Counted from the first letter of the stretch, positions 1 to 6,354 are shown. The stretch is DNA of 7,180 nt from CAYWEP01 sp964457405 (GCA_964457405.1 CAYWEP010000061.1:1-7180), one strand, 5' to 3'. The notes: a model not told the origin generated them from the letters alone. Numbers and translations: made by a program.

Positions 1-85
1 CTTTGGTAAAAACAGTAAGAATTCTATCTGCTTCACCTATGTTTTTTCTTTTGATGATAAAGCCTTCCGTCTTAAAAGTCCGCAC
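1..85 (-). CDS. recO: DNA repair protein RecO, N-terminal part (runs off the left edge)
   Basis: Reading the minus strand from a GTG at 85-83 gives 28 residues before the window ends. They include RTFKTEGFIIKR and NIGEADRILTVFTK, which match the start of RecO: a basic 'kTeg-iv-l-r' strand followed by the 'gEaDrilTlfT' strand of its N-terminal OB fold. RecO works in RecF-pathway recombinational repair, binding single-stranded DNA and loading RecA with RecR; this is family knowledge. The start is well constrained: the frame has a stop (TAA) at 109-107 and no ATG, GTG or TTG between it and this GTG. The GTG shares its G with the TAG stop of the DUF4012 gene (TAGTG overlap), so the two genes are probably co-transcribed and translationally coupled. 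The C-terminal zinc-finger and helical parts lie outside the window. Only the first ninth or so of a typical protein is visible, so the call rests on motif recognition. Confidence 0.82.
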   Translation of the reverse strand, partial: MRTFKTEGFIIKRKNIGEADRILTVFTK

Positions 86-2037
86 TATATTTTCAGCTTC
101 AACTCTTTATCTGAGAAGAGTTCAAATTCATCAACTTTCCTACCGTTGACAAAAACACTATACATATTGCCACCTGTTCCCGGTTGTTTTTGTATCAGTG
201 CAGGCAATGATGAGCCGCGCTCAAGCTTAAACGGCAGTGTGTAGGTGAGCGTTAATGTCGATTTTCCAAGTGGCCGAACTGTCAGGAATCCTTCAAAAAC
301 CGTTTTTCCCAAGTCCTCAGATGTCGTGACTTTTACAATAGACCCCTTGCTATCAACGAGCTTACTGCCTTTGGGGACATAGACGCGGAACCAATCACGC
401 ATCTCTGCATTCAGACACAATCCGCCGCGCTCCAGATTGCAATCAGACGGTTTGTGATTGTTGACGTAGTTAATCGTGACTGTTTTTTGAATCATTCCGT
501 CACCTTTGACCTCATATGTATTCTCAACTGTTTCCTTTACGAAGAGATTTGCCTTACCGCCTGCGAAGTTTGCTTGATTGATATGCAAATAGTCGCCTTC
601 AAACGGCTTTATCCTTCCTGCTGCGTTGAGCGCCTCCACACCTTGTTGTGCCTGCTTGTCATACAAATACACCATAATATGCTTGTTATTAAGCTGCATG
701 AGCATATTCTGGAAAAGCGGACCCCAATAGATTTTAGGTGATGATGAAAGCGCTTTTTGCATAATAGCGTAGGTGAGAGAACCGATAAGCCCTTTTCTGT
801 CTGCTTTAACGTAATTGACAGGACGTGAAATATTATCCTCAAGCTCATAAATCACTTGTGGGCATTTGCAGCGTTTGTCTTCTTTTGTGGTGAAAGTAAT
901 ACCCGAAGCGGTGACGCTATCATCAAGAATTCTTATTGTGTCGACAAGTACGTATGTATCCATCGCGATAATGCCGTCTACTTCTACTTTTTGCCCGGCT
1001 TTATTGTAAAGTGTCTCAAAATCCTTCATCGAGGCGATATAGTCAGGCGAGAGATTTGAATCGCGAAGATTCCAGACGGAAACTTTTGGCAGGTATTTCA
1101 AAATCGGTTCAGGCGCTTTCGGTTTATTCGAGATCGAATTATCAAGATTATAAATGTCATCTGACCGCTCGACTTTTAAGACACCTTTATCAACAGTGAA
1201 AATTGAATATGCTGTGATAAAGCCGCCTGTTGGCCGTAATTCTTTGTCATTCTGGAAAATCACAAGATATTTCTTCTGTTCTGACTCGCCCAAAAGCGAG
1301 GGGAGTACTTTTATTAAGGGGCGGGCTTCGTCAACAAATTTCACCCCTTGATCGGTCATCTCCTGCAGTTTCCGAAGCTTTGTTTTTATTTTCTTACCAA
1401 AAATAAAAGTCGGGTAGTGATCCGGGTTGACAGCGTCAATTTCTTTTTTGACAAGAAGAAGCGACTCTGCAATATTGTCAATCCTTGGCGTGATCTTCCC
1501 CATCGTCATGACTGCTGTCTTGATACGATCCTCAGCCGATCCCATCACAAAGCTTCCCTCGCCTTTGAGTCCTAAGACATCGGCGTAAGGCTTGAGCGAA
1601 TCAATAATAATTGTCGCAGTCTTAAGGCCTTCTTCGCCAGCTACTGTTAAGTGATCTGCATCGGTATAGTATCCCCCTGCGATAGGAACGAATTTGAGAT
1701 ATGCCATAACATGAAGATCTTTCTGCGTTTGTGCGAGTGATGTTTTTGTCTTCTCCAACTCCTGTGAGGCAAGTGCAACATTCTGCTTCTTGAGCGCGTT
1801 CTGGAATAGCACTGCTTGCCGATATGTCGCAAGCGCTGAAACGTATGTCTTTCGCGCCGGAAGGACAATAGCAAAAACAACAATAAGAAACAAGACGCCA
1901 ATTGTTGCTAAAACTGTACCTGATTTTCTTGATAGACGAAAACGTTTTTTGCTTTTTGCCACTACAATAGTACTCCTTTTGTCGCTCTTTTCTTTTGGTG
2001 TTGGATCTAAATCTATCTTCTCAAATCCGTCCATCAT
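85..2037 (-). CDS. DUF4012 single-pass membrane protein
   Basis: This 650-residue protein has a charged, Lys/Arg-rich cytoplasmic tail (1-40), one membrane helix (about 41-60), a probable coiled coil (about 70-108) and a large C-terminal part predicted to lie outside the membrane. The diagnostic stretch is YLVIFQNDKELRPTGGF at about 257-273, the 'N-x-E-L-R-P-T-G-G-F' signature of DUF4012. It is followed by NLRDSNLSPDY (323-333) and VDGIIAMDTYVLVDTI (353-368). The molecular function is not established. Such proteins are common beside glycosyltransferases in actinobacteria and candidate-phylum bacteria. The Arg/Asp-containing motif and the 'VDGII' segment recall LytR-CpsA-Psr glycopolymer ligases, but that is only inference. 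Cysteines at 390/392 and 533/541 could form extracellular disulfides. The gene starts with tandem ATGs (2037-2032), has its own promoter 5 nt upstream, and overlaps recO by one base at its end. Confidence 0.85.
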   Translation of the reverse strand: MMDGFEKIDLDPTPKEKSDKRSTIVVAKSKKRFRLSRKSGTVLATIGVLFLIVVFAIVLPARKTYVSALATYRQAVLFQNALKKQNVALASQELEKTKTSLAQTQKDLHVMAYLKFVPIAGGYYTDADHLTVAGEEGLKTATIIIDSLKPYADVLGLKGEGSFVMGSAEDRIKTAVMTMGKITPRIDNIAESLLLVKKEIDAVNPDHYPTFIFGKKIKTKLRKLQEMTDQGVKFVDEARPLIKVLPSLLGESEQKKYLVIFQNDKELRPTGGFITAYSIFTVDKGVLKVERSDDIYNLDNSISNKPKAPEPILKYLPKVSVWNLRDSNLSPDYIASMKDFETLYNKAGQKVEVDGIIAMDTYVLVDTIRILDDSVTASGITFTTKEDKRCKCPQVIYELEDNISRPVNYVKADRKGLIGSLTYAIMQKALSSSPKIYWGPLFQNMLMQLNNKHIMVYLYDKQAQQGVEALNAAGRIKPFEGDYLHINQANFAGGKANLFVKETVENTYEVKGDGMIQKTVTINYVNNHKPSDCNLERGGLCLNAEMRDWFRVYVPKGSKLVDSKGSIVKVTTSEDLGKTVFEGFLTVRPLGKSTLTLTYTLPFKLERGSSLPALIQKQPGTGGNMYSVFVNGRKVDEFELFSDKELKLKI

Positions 2038-2042
2038 TATAC

Positions 2043-2072
2043 ATGATACTGAAATGTCTTTCTTTTTGTCAA
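2043..2072 (-). promoter_or_regulatory. Promoter for the DUF4012-recO unit
   Basis: On the minus strand, TTGACA (2072-2067) is separated by 18 nt from TATCAT (2048-2043), and the ATG begins 5 nt further on at 2037. The -35 matches consensus 6/6 and the -10 matches 5/6. The element sits wholly in the 37-nt space between the phosphoglycosyltransferase stop and the DUF4012 start. Transcription would begin at or next to the start codon, giving a leaderless mRNA. A perfect TATAAT at 2041-2036 overlaps the ATG but has no -35 at a usable distance. Confidence 0.65.
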
Positions 2073-2074
2073 CT

Positions 2075-2746
2075 TCAGAGGGCGCCTTTTCCTGACATCA
2101 TTGCCCATGGCGTTCGTAAGATTATAAACAGGTCATAGGATATTGAACGCCTCTTGACATACTCCGCGTCCATCTCAATCCGTTTGTCAAAATTAATCTC
2201 GCTTCTTCCTGAGACCTGCCAATATCCTGTGAGACCAGGCTTCACCGATAACACCACTTTCACAGCGTCTTTTGTCATGGGGTATTTCTTCTGCTGCTCT
2301 CTCAGTTCATCGGGATAATATGCACGGGGGCCAACAAGCGTCATTTCTCCTTTGAGAATATTGACAAGTTGTGGAACCTCATCAAGCGAGTGCTTTCTGA
2401 TGAATCTCCCAATACGTGTAATCCTCGGATCATCCTTCAATTTATAACTTCCCAGCTTGTATGTTTTATATAATTTTTTAAACTCAGGATCCTCTCGAAG
2501 AAGCTCATGGGCATTTTTTATCATTGAACGAAATTTATACATTTTGAACAATTTTCCATTTCTCCCAACCCTCTCCGGCGTATCTGCAAAAACCGGTCCT
2601 TCTGAATCAATCTTAATTGCGATAGCGACGATAACAATAATGGGAAGAAAAAGAATTAACAGAAAAATAGAAAAGAAGATATCAAGAAGCCGTTTAAAGG
2701 ATTCGTAAATGATACTTTTTTTTACTTCTATATCTGGCATTGTCAT
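2075..2746 (-). CDS. Polyprenyl-phosphate sugar-1-phosphate transferase (bacterial sugar transferase, short form)
   Basis: The 223-residue protein belongs to the bacterial sugar transferase family (WbaP/WcaJ/PglC-like monotopic phosphoglycosyltransferases). It moves a sugar-1-phosphate from a nucleotide sugar onto undecaprenyl phosphate, the first membrane step of glycan synthesis. A hydrophobic segment at about 21-45 is broken by Pro35, as in the re-entrant helix of this family. Then come a GRNGKLFKMYKFRSM motif (61-75), the catalytic Asp-Glu pair in SLDEVPQLVNILKGEM (D122-E123), LVGPRAY (137-143) and KPGLTGYWQVSGR (169-181). The N-terminal four-helix and CoA-binding-like domains of WbaP are absent, so this is the minimal catalytic form. 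Its ATG overlaps the TGA of the guanylyltransferase gene (ATGA). A second ATG two codons in (2740) is an equally possible start. Which sugar is transferred cannot be read from the sequence. Confidence 0.93.
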   Translation of the reverse strand: MTMPDIEVKKSIIYESFKRLLDIFFSIFLLILFLPIIVIVAIAIKIDSEGPVFADTPERVGRNGKLFKMYKFRSMIKNAHELLREDPEFKKLYKTYKLGSYKLKDDPRITRIGRFIRKHSLDEVPQLVNILKGEMTLVGPRAYYPDELREQQKKYPMTKDAVKVVLSVKPGLTGYWQVSGRSEINFDKRIEMDAEYVKRRSISYDLFIILRTPWAMMSGKGAL

Positions 2747-3825
2747 GTGAGCTTTTCATGAGCAGTACCGCTTAGTTTCTCAACAAGCTTCTTAATCTTC
2801 GGCACAGAATTCTTCGGACAGACGAGTAGCACATCTTCTGTATTAATAACAAGCATTTCCTGCAAATCAATCCCGACAACGAGCTGGTCTGTATAATTGA
2901 AAATGAGACTGTCTTCTGTGTCCTCGACGATAACAGTGCCTTTGGTCAGATTCTCTTCTTTGCTTTGGGTAAGCGCTTCTTTTAGTGACTCCCACGCTCC
3001 GATATCGCTCCAATCCAAATCTGACGTGATAACATTCATTCTTACCGGATGAAGTTTCACTAATATTGCGTCATCAAAACTGATCTTTTCCAGATGCGGG
3101 TATATCTCACCTACAACTTGCTCATAGTCGCTCGTTCCCCATGCAGCAGCAATTTTATGTAATGCTCCATACATTGTTGGAACATATTCCTCAAAAAGCG
3201 ATGCGAGATACTTTGGCGTTGTAACAAAATATCCTAAATTCCACACAAACCGATCATCCTGAAAAAATTTCTCTGCTTGCTCAAGGCTTGGTCGATACAT
3301 AAGTCTTTTAAACTCAGATAGTTTGCCCTCGGGTCTGTCTTCTATCGCTTTTCCAAGCTCAATCCACCCCATGTTTTGATTGGCAAAGCGTGGCTTCTGT
3401 GTAATAAAAATAAAATCGGCCTCTTTTGTATCTATTTTTTCCTCAGCAAGGCGAAGTATCTTTCGGAAAATATCATCTTTTTTTACAAGATGATCGCTCC
3501 ACAGAATTGCTACCGGCTCATCAGGAAAGCGTTTTTGCAATATGCAAGCGACCATGCCAAGCGCAGGGCCGACATCACGCATTGCTGGTTCAAAAATAAA
3601 ATTTTCTTTTGGGATAAATGAGAGCTGCTCGGTAACAATTGTTTCGTACTGTTTTCCCGTTGCGATATAAATATCGGATGGTTTGAATTCAGGCAAAAGG
3701 CGATGTACTGTTTGCTGCAGCGTTGACTTATCACCAATGACTTTTCCGAATTGTTTTGGTGAGTTCTTGCGGGACAATGGCCAAAGCCTCGTCCCTGACC
3801 CACCAGCGAAAATAACTAATTTCAT
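2743..3825 (-). CDS. manC: Mannose-1-phosphate guanylyltransferase
   Basis: The 360-residue enzyme makes GDP-mannose from GTP and mannose-1-phosphate in the cytoplasm. Visible signatures are the nucleotide-binding loop AGGSGTRLWPLSR (7-19), PKQF (23-26), EPAMRDVGPAL (79-89, corresponding to the usual EPxxRNTAPAI), SDH (110-112), FVWNLGYF (193-200) and DLDWSDIGAWESL (269-281). The length fits a stand-alone guanylyltransferase: the C-terminal cupin isomerase domain of bifunctional ManC/AlgA proteins is missing. The start is MKLVIFAGG; a reading frame continuing upstream into the run of N is an artefact. After collapsing the duplicated 55 bp around the gap, its ATG overlaps the TGA of the preceding glycosyltransferase (ATGA), and its own TGA overlaps the next ATG. 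It should feed GDP-mannose to the neighbouring GT4 enzymes. The matching phosphomannomutase is not in the window. Confidence 0.93.
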   Translation of the reverse strand: MKLVIFAGGSGTRLWPLSRKNSPKQFGKVIGDKSTLQQTVHRLLPEFKPSDIYIATGKQYETIVTEQLSFIPKENFIFEPAMRDVGPALGMVACILQKRFPDEPVAILWSDHLVKKDDIFRKILRLAEEKIDTKEADFIFITQKPRFANQNMGWIELGKAIEDRPEGKLSEFKRLMYRPSLEQAEKFFQDDRFVWNLGYFVTTPKYLASLFEEYVPTMYGALHKIAAAWGTSDYEQVVGEIYPHLEKISFDDAILVKLHPVRMNVITSDLDWSDIGAWESLKEALTQSKEENLTKGTVIVEDTEDSLIFNYTDQLVVGIDLQEMLVINTEDVLLVCPKNSVPKIKKLVEKLSGTAHEKLT

Positions 3826-3982
3826 AANNNNNNNNNNNNNNNNNNNNNNNNNNNNNNNNNNNNNNNNNNNNNNNNNNNNNNNNNNNNNNNNNNNNNNNNN
3901 NNNNNNNNNNNNNNNNNNNNNNNNNNNGACAATGGCCAAAGCCTCGTCCCTGACCCACCAGCGAAAATAACTAATTTCATAA
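3773..3982. repeat. Exact 55-bp direct duplication flanking a run of N (scaffolding artefact)
   Basis: Bases 3773-3827 and 3928-3982 are identical over 55 bp, and each copy touches the intervening N run. Both carry the first 17 or 18 codons of manC together with its start. A duplication of exactly this length at two contig ends is what a de Bruijn assembler leaves when two contigs share a terminal k-mer and are scaffolded without being merged. Removing one copy plus the Ns (155 nt) gives a continuous, biologically sensible junction. Confidence 0.9.
3828..3927. other. Assembly gap, 100 N
   Basis: Exactly 100 Ns, a conventional placeholder for a gap of unknown size. The flanking 55-bp identity suggests that no sequence is actually missing. 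Confidence 0.97.
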
Positions 3983-5050
3983 TGCTTTTATTACCGACAG
4001 GAAATGTGCTTTAAAAACGTCTTTGCTGAACTTTCTTGCTTCCGCCCGTAAAACATGAGAATTAAGGCGTAATCTATCAAAATCACGTATCTTTTTCAAT
4101 AATGCCTCTGTCGTTTGCGGATAGAAAAATGTGCCTGTTTTCCCTTCGATAACCGTCTCTGTTACTCCACCTCCGCCGAATGCAATAACCGGTTTTCCAA
4201 ACAGTTGCGCCTCAACAGCCGTGATACCAAAATCCTCTCTGCCCGGAAAAATTACTGCTTTACACTGTTTATAATAACCAACCAGCTCCCGATCAGTCAA
4301 GCTACCCACGAATTCCACTGTCGAACCCGCCATGCTTTTTAGTCTTCCTTCCTCTGCACCGGTACCGACAATCTTAAGAGGCAATTTGAGCCTGTTACAC
4401 GCTTGAATAGCAATATCAATCCGTTTATATTGCACGAGCCGCGAGACAACAAGAAAATACGATTCCTTTGTACCTTTGTACCTTTGTACCTTTGTACCCA
4501 CCAACTCTACCGGCGGATAAATTACTTCAGATGCACGGTTATAGTATTTTTTTATCCTCCCTTGTACCTCTTTCGAAATCGCCACTATCACATCAGGCCG
4601 CTTGGAAGCGATCATGTCCCACGTTCGCAAATACGAAATTGCCGGCTGCGAGGAAAACCGCAGAAAATCAGAACTAAAATACTCATCGTACCCGCTCCAT
4701 AAATATCTCGTCGGAGTCAGGCAATAGCAGATATGCTTTGTCTTTGGTTTGGTGATAATTCCTTTTGCTGCTTCACTCGAGACTGAGATAACAAGATCAT
4801 ACATATCAAATGAAAAGCTCTCAAATGCAAGTGGCATAAGAAGAGCGTAGAATTCATGCGAACGCGAAGCGTAAGGAAGCTGTTGCAAAAATGAAGTTCG
4901 TACAGAAAATTTTTTTGCCCACTGTGCTTTTTTTGGATAATAGACTGAGGTGTATAACGGGGCGTCCGGAAATAATTCGGAAAGCGCAAGTAAAACTCTC
5001 TCAGCACCGCCCCACTTATTCACTCTGTCGTAAACCAATGCTACTTTCAT
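3977..5050 (-). CDS. GT4-family glycosyltransferase (WbaZ-like, probable mannosyltransferase)
   Basis: This 357-residue GT-B enzyme begins with KVALVYDRVNKWGGAERVL (2-20), the glycine-rich acceptor-side loop. It continues with YCLTPTRYLWSGYDEY (109-124), typical of the WbaZ-type branch, and the Rossmann-like second domain LVVSRLVQYKRIDIAI (200-215). The E-x7-E motif of retaining GT4 enzymes is in REDFGITAVEAQLFGKPVIA (E272, E280), followed by GGGGVTETV. Such enzymes transfer a sugar, often mannose from GDP-mannose, to a lipid-linked glycan at the inner face of the membrane; the adjacent manC makes mannose plausible, but specificity is inferred. ATG at 5050 is chosen because the family starts 'MK-ALVYD'; in-frame ATGs at 5056 and 5080 are less likely. 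It overlaps the upstream GT4 gene by 35 nt. An 8-bp tandem repeat encodes residues about 184-195, in the linker between the two domains. Its TGA overlaps the manC ATG after gap correction. Confidence 0.92.
   Translation of the reverse strand: MKVALVYDRVNKWGGAERVLLALSELFPDAPLYTSVYYPKKAQWAKKFSVRTSFLQQLPYASRSHEFYALLMPLAFESFSFDMYDLVISVSSEAAKGIITKPKTKHICYCLTPTRYLWSGYDEYFSSDFLRFSSQPAISYLRTWDMIASKRPDVIVAISKEVQGRIKKYYNRASEVIYPPVELVGTKVQRYKGTKESYFLVVSRLVQYKRIDIAIQACNRLKLPLKIVGTGAEEGRLKSMAGSTVEFVGSLTDRELVGYYKQCKAVIFPGREDFGITAVEAQLFGKPVIAFGGGGVTETVIEGKTGTFFYPQTTEALLKKIRDFDRLRLNSHVLRAEARKFSKDVFKAHFLSVIKAL
4465..4498. repeat. Tandem repeat (CCTTTGTA)x4 plus 2 nt, inside a glycosyltransferase gene
   Basis: Four perfect copies of the 8-nt unit CCTTTGTA start at 4465, 4473, 4481 and 4489, followed by CC. 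On the coding strand they read as GTACAAAG units translated in rotating frames (residues about 184-195, GTKVQRYKGTK). The unit length is not a multiple of three, so gain or loss of one unit would shift the frame of the last 160 or so codons. The repeat falls in the inter-domain linker, where extra residues are tolerated. Confidence 0.95.
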
Positions 5051-6159
5051 AAACATGTAACGTTTCTTGCGACATGGCATGCCAGGAGAAATCCCCTGCC
5101 CGCGCTAACCCCTTTTCTCTAACATCTGCAAAGAAGCTTTTTGGCTTCGCAACAGCATGTTGCATCGTTTGCGCTATTTCAGAAACGTCTTTTGGATTGT
5201 AATACAACACGCAATCCTTGCATATCTCACGAAGTGACTGAATATCAGACGCCAAAACTAGACAATTATTCGCCATCGCTTCAATTGCCGGTAACCCAAA
5301 TCCCTCCATCAATGATGGGAGCACCNNNNNNNNNNGATGTGAGCACCAATGCAATTGCATGAGTATAAAGACTACTCAGTTCTGCATCTGATACCACTCC
5401 CATAAAAACAACATGGTCTTCAAGATTTTTTTTCCGGACAAACTCTTTTAGTCGATCCATAAAAAAATCCTGCTTTCCGACAATAACAAATCTCAGAGGG
5501 CTATTCTTAAAAACCTCCTGAAAAGCGCTAATAGCCCGTTCCATATTTTTATGGGGGTACACATTCCCAACATGGAGAAAATATGCCTCCGCAATAATCT
5601 TTTTCGGACTTTCTATCGATACAGCTTTATCTACTCCCTCATAAATAACAGCAACTTTACTCCGCGGAACCTTAAGCTCACCCAAAATCTCCTGTTGCGT
5701 CGCTTCAGAAACAGTAATAACTTTTTTTGCATTTTTTGCGGCTTGTTTTATAACATATTTGTACCCCGCCAACTTTGCTTTATAGACCAAAGAAGGCAAC
5801 GTCGACGCCTCACCAGTTGAAAAGTGATGAATGATAAGATCATGAATCGTCACGACAAATGGGATGTTTACAAAAATCGGCACTGAAAAATACGGAAAAT
5901 GCACAAGGTCTAGATTTTCTTTATCAAGAATTGCCGGAAGTTTTATTTGCTCCTCAACCGTATGCCAATGCACATCAGCAATAACTAATTTCCAGTGGGT
6001 ATTGAAGATTTTATGAACAACCGCATCATAATCATTTTTCCGAACAAATAACACATACGTATTCTTTTCATCAATTCTCTGAAGATGAAACACCAAATTT
6101 CGAATATATCTCCCAACCCCAGTCTCATTCCACAACCTCCCATCAATCCCAATTCTCAT
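5016..6159 (-). CDS. GT4-family glycosyltransferase (frame broken only by an assembly gap)
   Basis: The gene encodes a GT-B glycosyltransferase with N-terminal MRIGIDGRLWNETGVGRYI (glycine-rich loop), VVTIHDLIIHHF (102-113), KVITVSEATQQEI (146-158), YFLHVGNVYPHKNMERAI (193-210) and the E-x7-E motif in PSLMEGFGLPAIEAM (E278, E286). The deposited sequence has 10 Ns at 5326-5335 and a frame change across them. Collapsing the near-identical 12-bp flanks (22 nt removed) yields one 373-codon frame reading ALVLPSLMEGFGLP, exactly as the family expects, so this is one intact gene and not two fragments. ATG at 6159 is chosen because MRIGIDGR is the family N-terminus and a promoter ends 7 nt before it; an upstream ATG at 6282 only reads through an intergenic repeat. 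It is probably the first gene of the minus-strand operon. Donor and acceptor sugars cannot be told from sequence. Confidence 0.92.
5326..5335. other. Assembly gap, 10 N, with 12-bp near-duplicate flanks
   Basis: GATGGGAGCACC (5314-5325) and GATGTGAGCACC (5336-5347) differ at one base (5318 versus 5340). On the coding strand the left copy gives Pro and the right copy Thr. The conserved 'PSxxEGFG' motif demands Pro, so the left copy is probably correct and the right one carries a contig-end error or a strain variant. Confidence 0.9.
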
Positions 6160-6166
6160 TGTCTTA

Positions 6167-6196
6167 ATTATAACTGATAATATTCGTAATCGTCCA
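6167..6196 (-). promoter_or_regulatory. Promoter for the glycosyltransferase-manC operon
   Basis: On the minus strand, TGGACG (6196-6191, 4/6 to consensus) is followed after 18 nt by a perfect TATAAT (6172-6167). The ATG of the first GT4 gene lies 7 nt further on at 6159. Transcription would start at the ATG or one base before it. The -35 hexamer lies inside the left arm of the large palindrome. The weaker -35 makes this less certain than the other two promoters. Confidence 0.55.
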
Positions 6197-6318
6197 CGAG
6201 TTTCCAAAACACCTGTCATCTCGAGCCTAAGCGAGAGATCCCCTGGGGATTTCTTACCTACTTCGTAGCTTCGAAATGACAACCCTTTGTCAAATCGTGG
6301 ACAGTTACTAATACTCAG
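6174..6318. repeat. Large imperfect palindrome between divergent genes
   Basis: A conserved-looking core (6214-6281) starts TGTCATCTCGAGC and ends GCTTCGAAATGACA, near-perfect reverse complements. At its centre is ATCCCC-T-GGGGAT (6238-6250), and a smaller CTAC/GTAG stem lies in its right half. The symmetry continues outward: GTCCACGA (6192-6199) pairs with TCGTGGAC (6295-6302), with further matches such as GTAA/TTAC and CTGA/TCAG to about 6174 and 6318. All pairs share a centre near 6247. The core resembles the dispersed palindromic intergenic repeats ('TGTCAT-TCGA...') seen in many bacterial genomes. Copy number in this genome cannot be judged from one window. Confidence 0.75.
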
Positions 6319-6319
6319 C

Positions 6320-6348
6320 TTGACAAAAATATGTTCCTATCCTATAAT
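6320..6348 (+). promoter_or_regulatory. Perfect-consensus sigma-70-type promoter for the plus-strand gene
   Basis: TTGACA (6320-6325), a 17-nt spacer and TATAAT (6343-6348) match consensus at every position. The ATG at 6355 begins exactly 7 nt after the -10 box, where transcription is expected to start, so the mRNA should be leaderless. The promoter starts just outside the right arm of the palindrome. Confidence 0.85.
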
Positions 6349-6354
6349 ATACAG

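Noticed and set aside
2036..2041. Perfect TATAAT on the minus strand overlapping the DUF4012 ATG
   Set aside because: No -35-like hexamer sits 16-18 nt upstream, and transcription would start inside the gene; TATCAT paired with TTGACA fits better.
454..2095. Plus-strand open frames opposite the DUF4012 gene
   Set aside because: They lack recognisable domains, promoters and plausible composition, and lie antisense to a gene with clear family motifs.
3510..3803. Minus-strand 97-residue frame inside manC
   Set aside because: It is an out-of-frame shadow of manC with no family features and unusual composition.
2743..3939. A longer manC reading frame running through the 100 Ns to 3939
   Set aside because: The frame continues only because the N run happens to preserve phase; the first residues come from the duplicated contig end. 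The family N-terminus is MKLVIFAGG at 3825.
5051..5080. Upstream in-frame ATGs (5080, 5056) for the second GT4 gene
   Set aside because: Homology begins at MKVALVYDR (5050). The added residues are the upstream gene read in another frame.
5016..5360. A separate 114-residue protein at the 3' end of the GT4 gene
   Set aside because: It is the C-terminal part of the same glycosyltransferase, separated only by the gap-induced frame change.
5281..6282. GT4 start at 6282, adding 41 residues
   Set aside because: The extra residues read through the palindromic repeat and lie upstream of the promoter; MRIGIDGR at 6159 is the family start.
6288..6293. TTGACA on the minus strand in the palindrome's right arm as a promoter -35
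   Set aside because: No acceptable -10 box lies 16-19 nt downstream.
6331..6354. ATG at 6331 as start of the plus-strand gene
   Set aside because: It lies between the -35 and -10 boxes of a perfect promoter, so it would not be transcribed from it.
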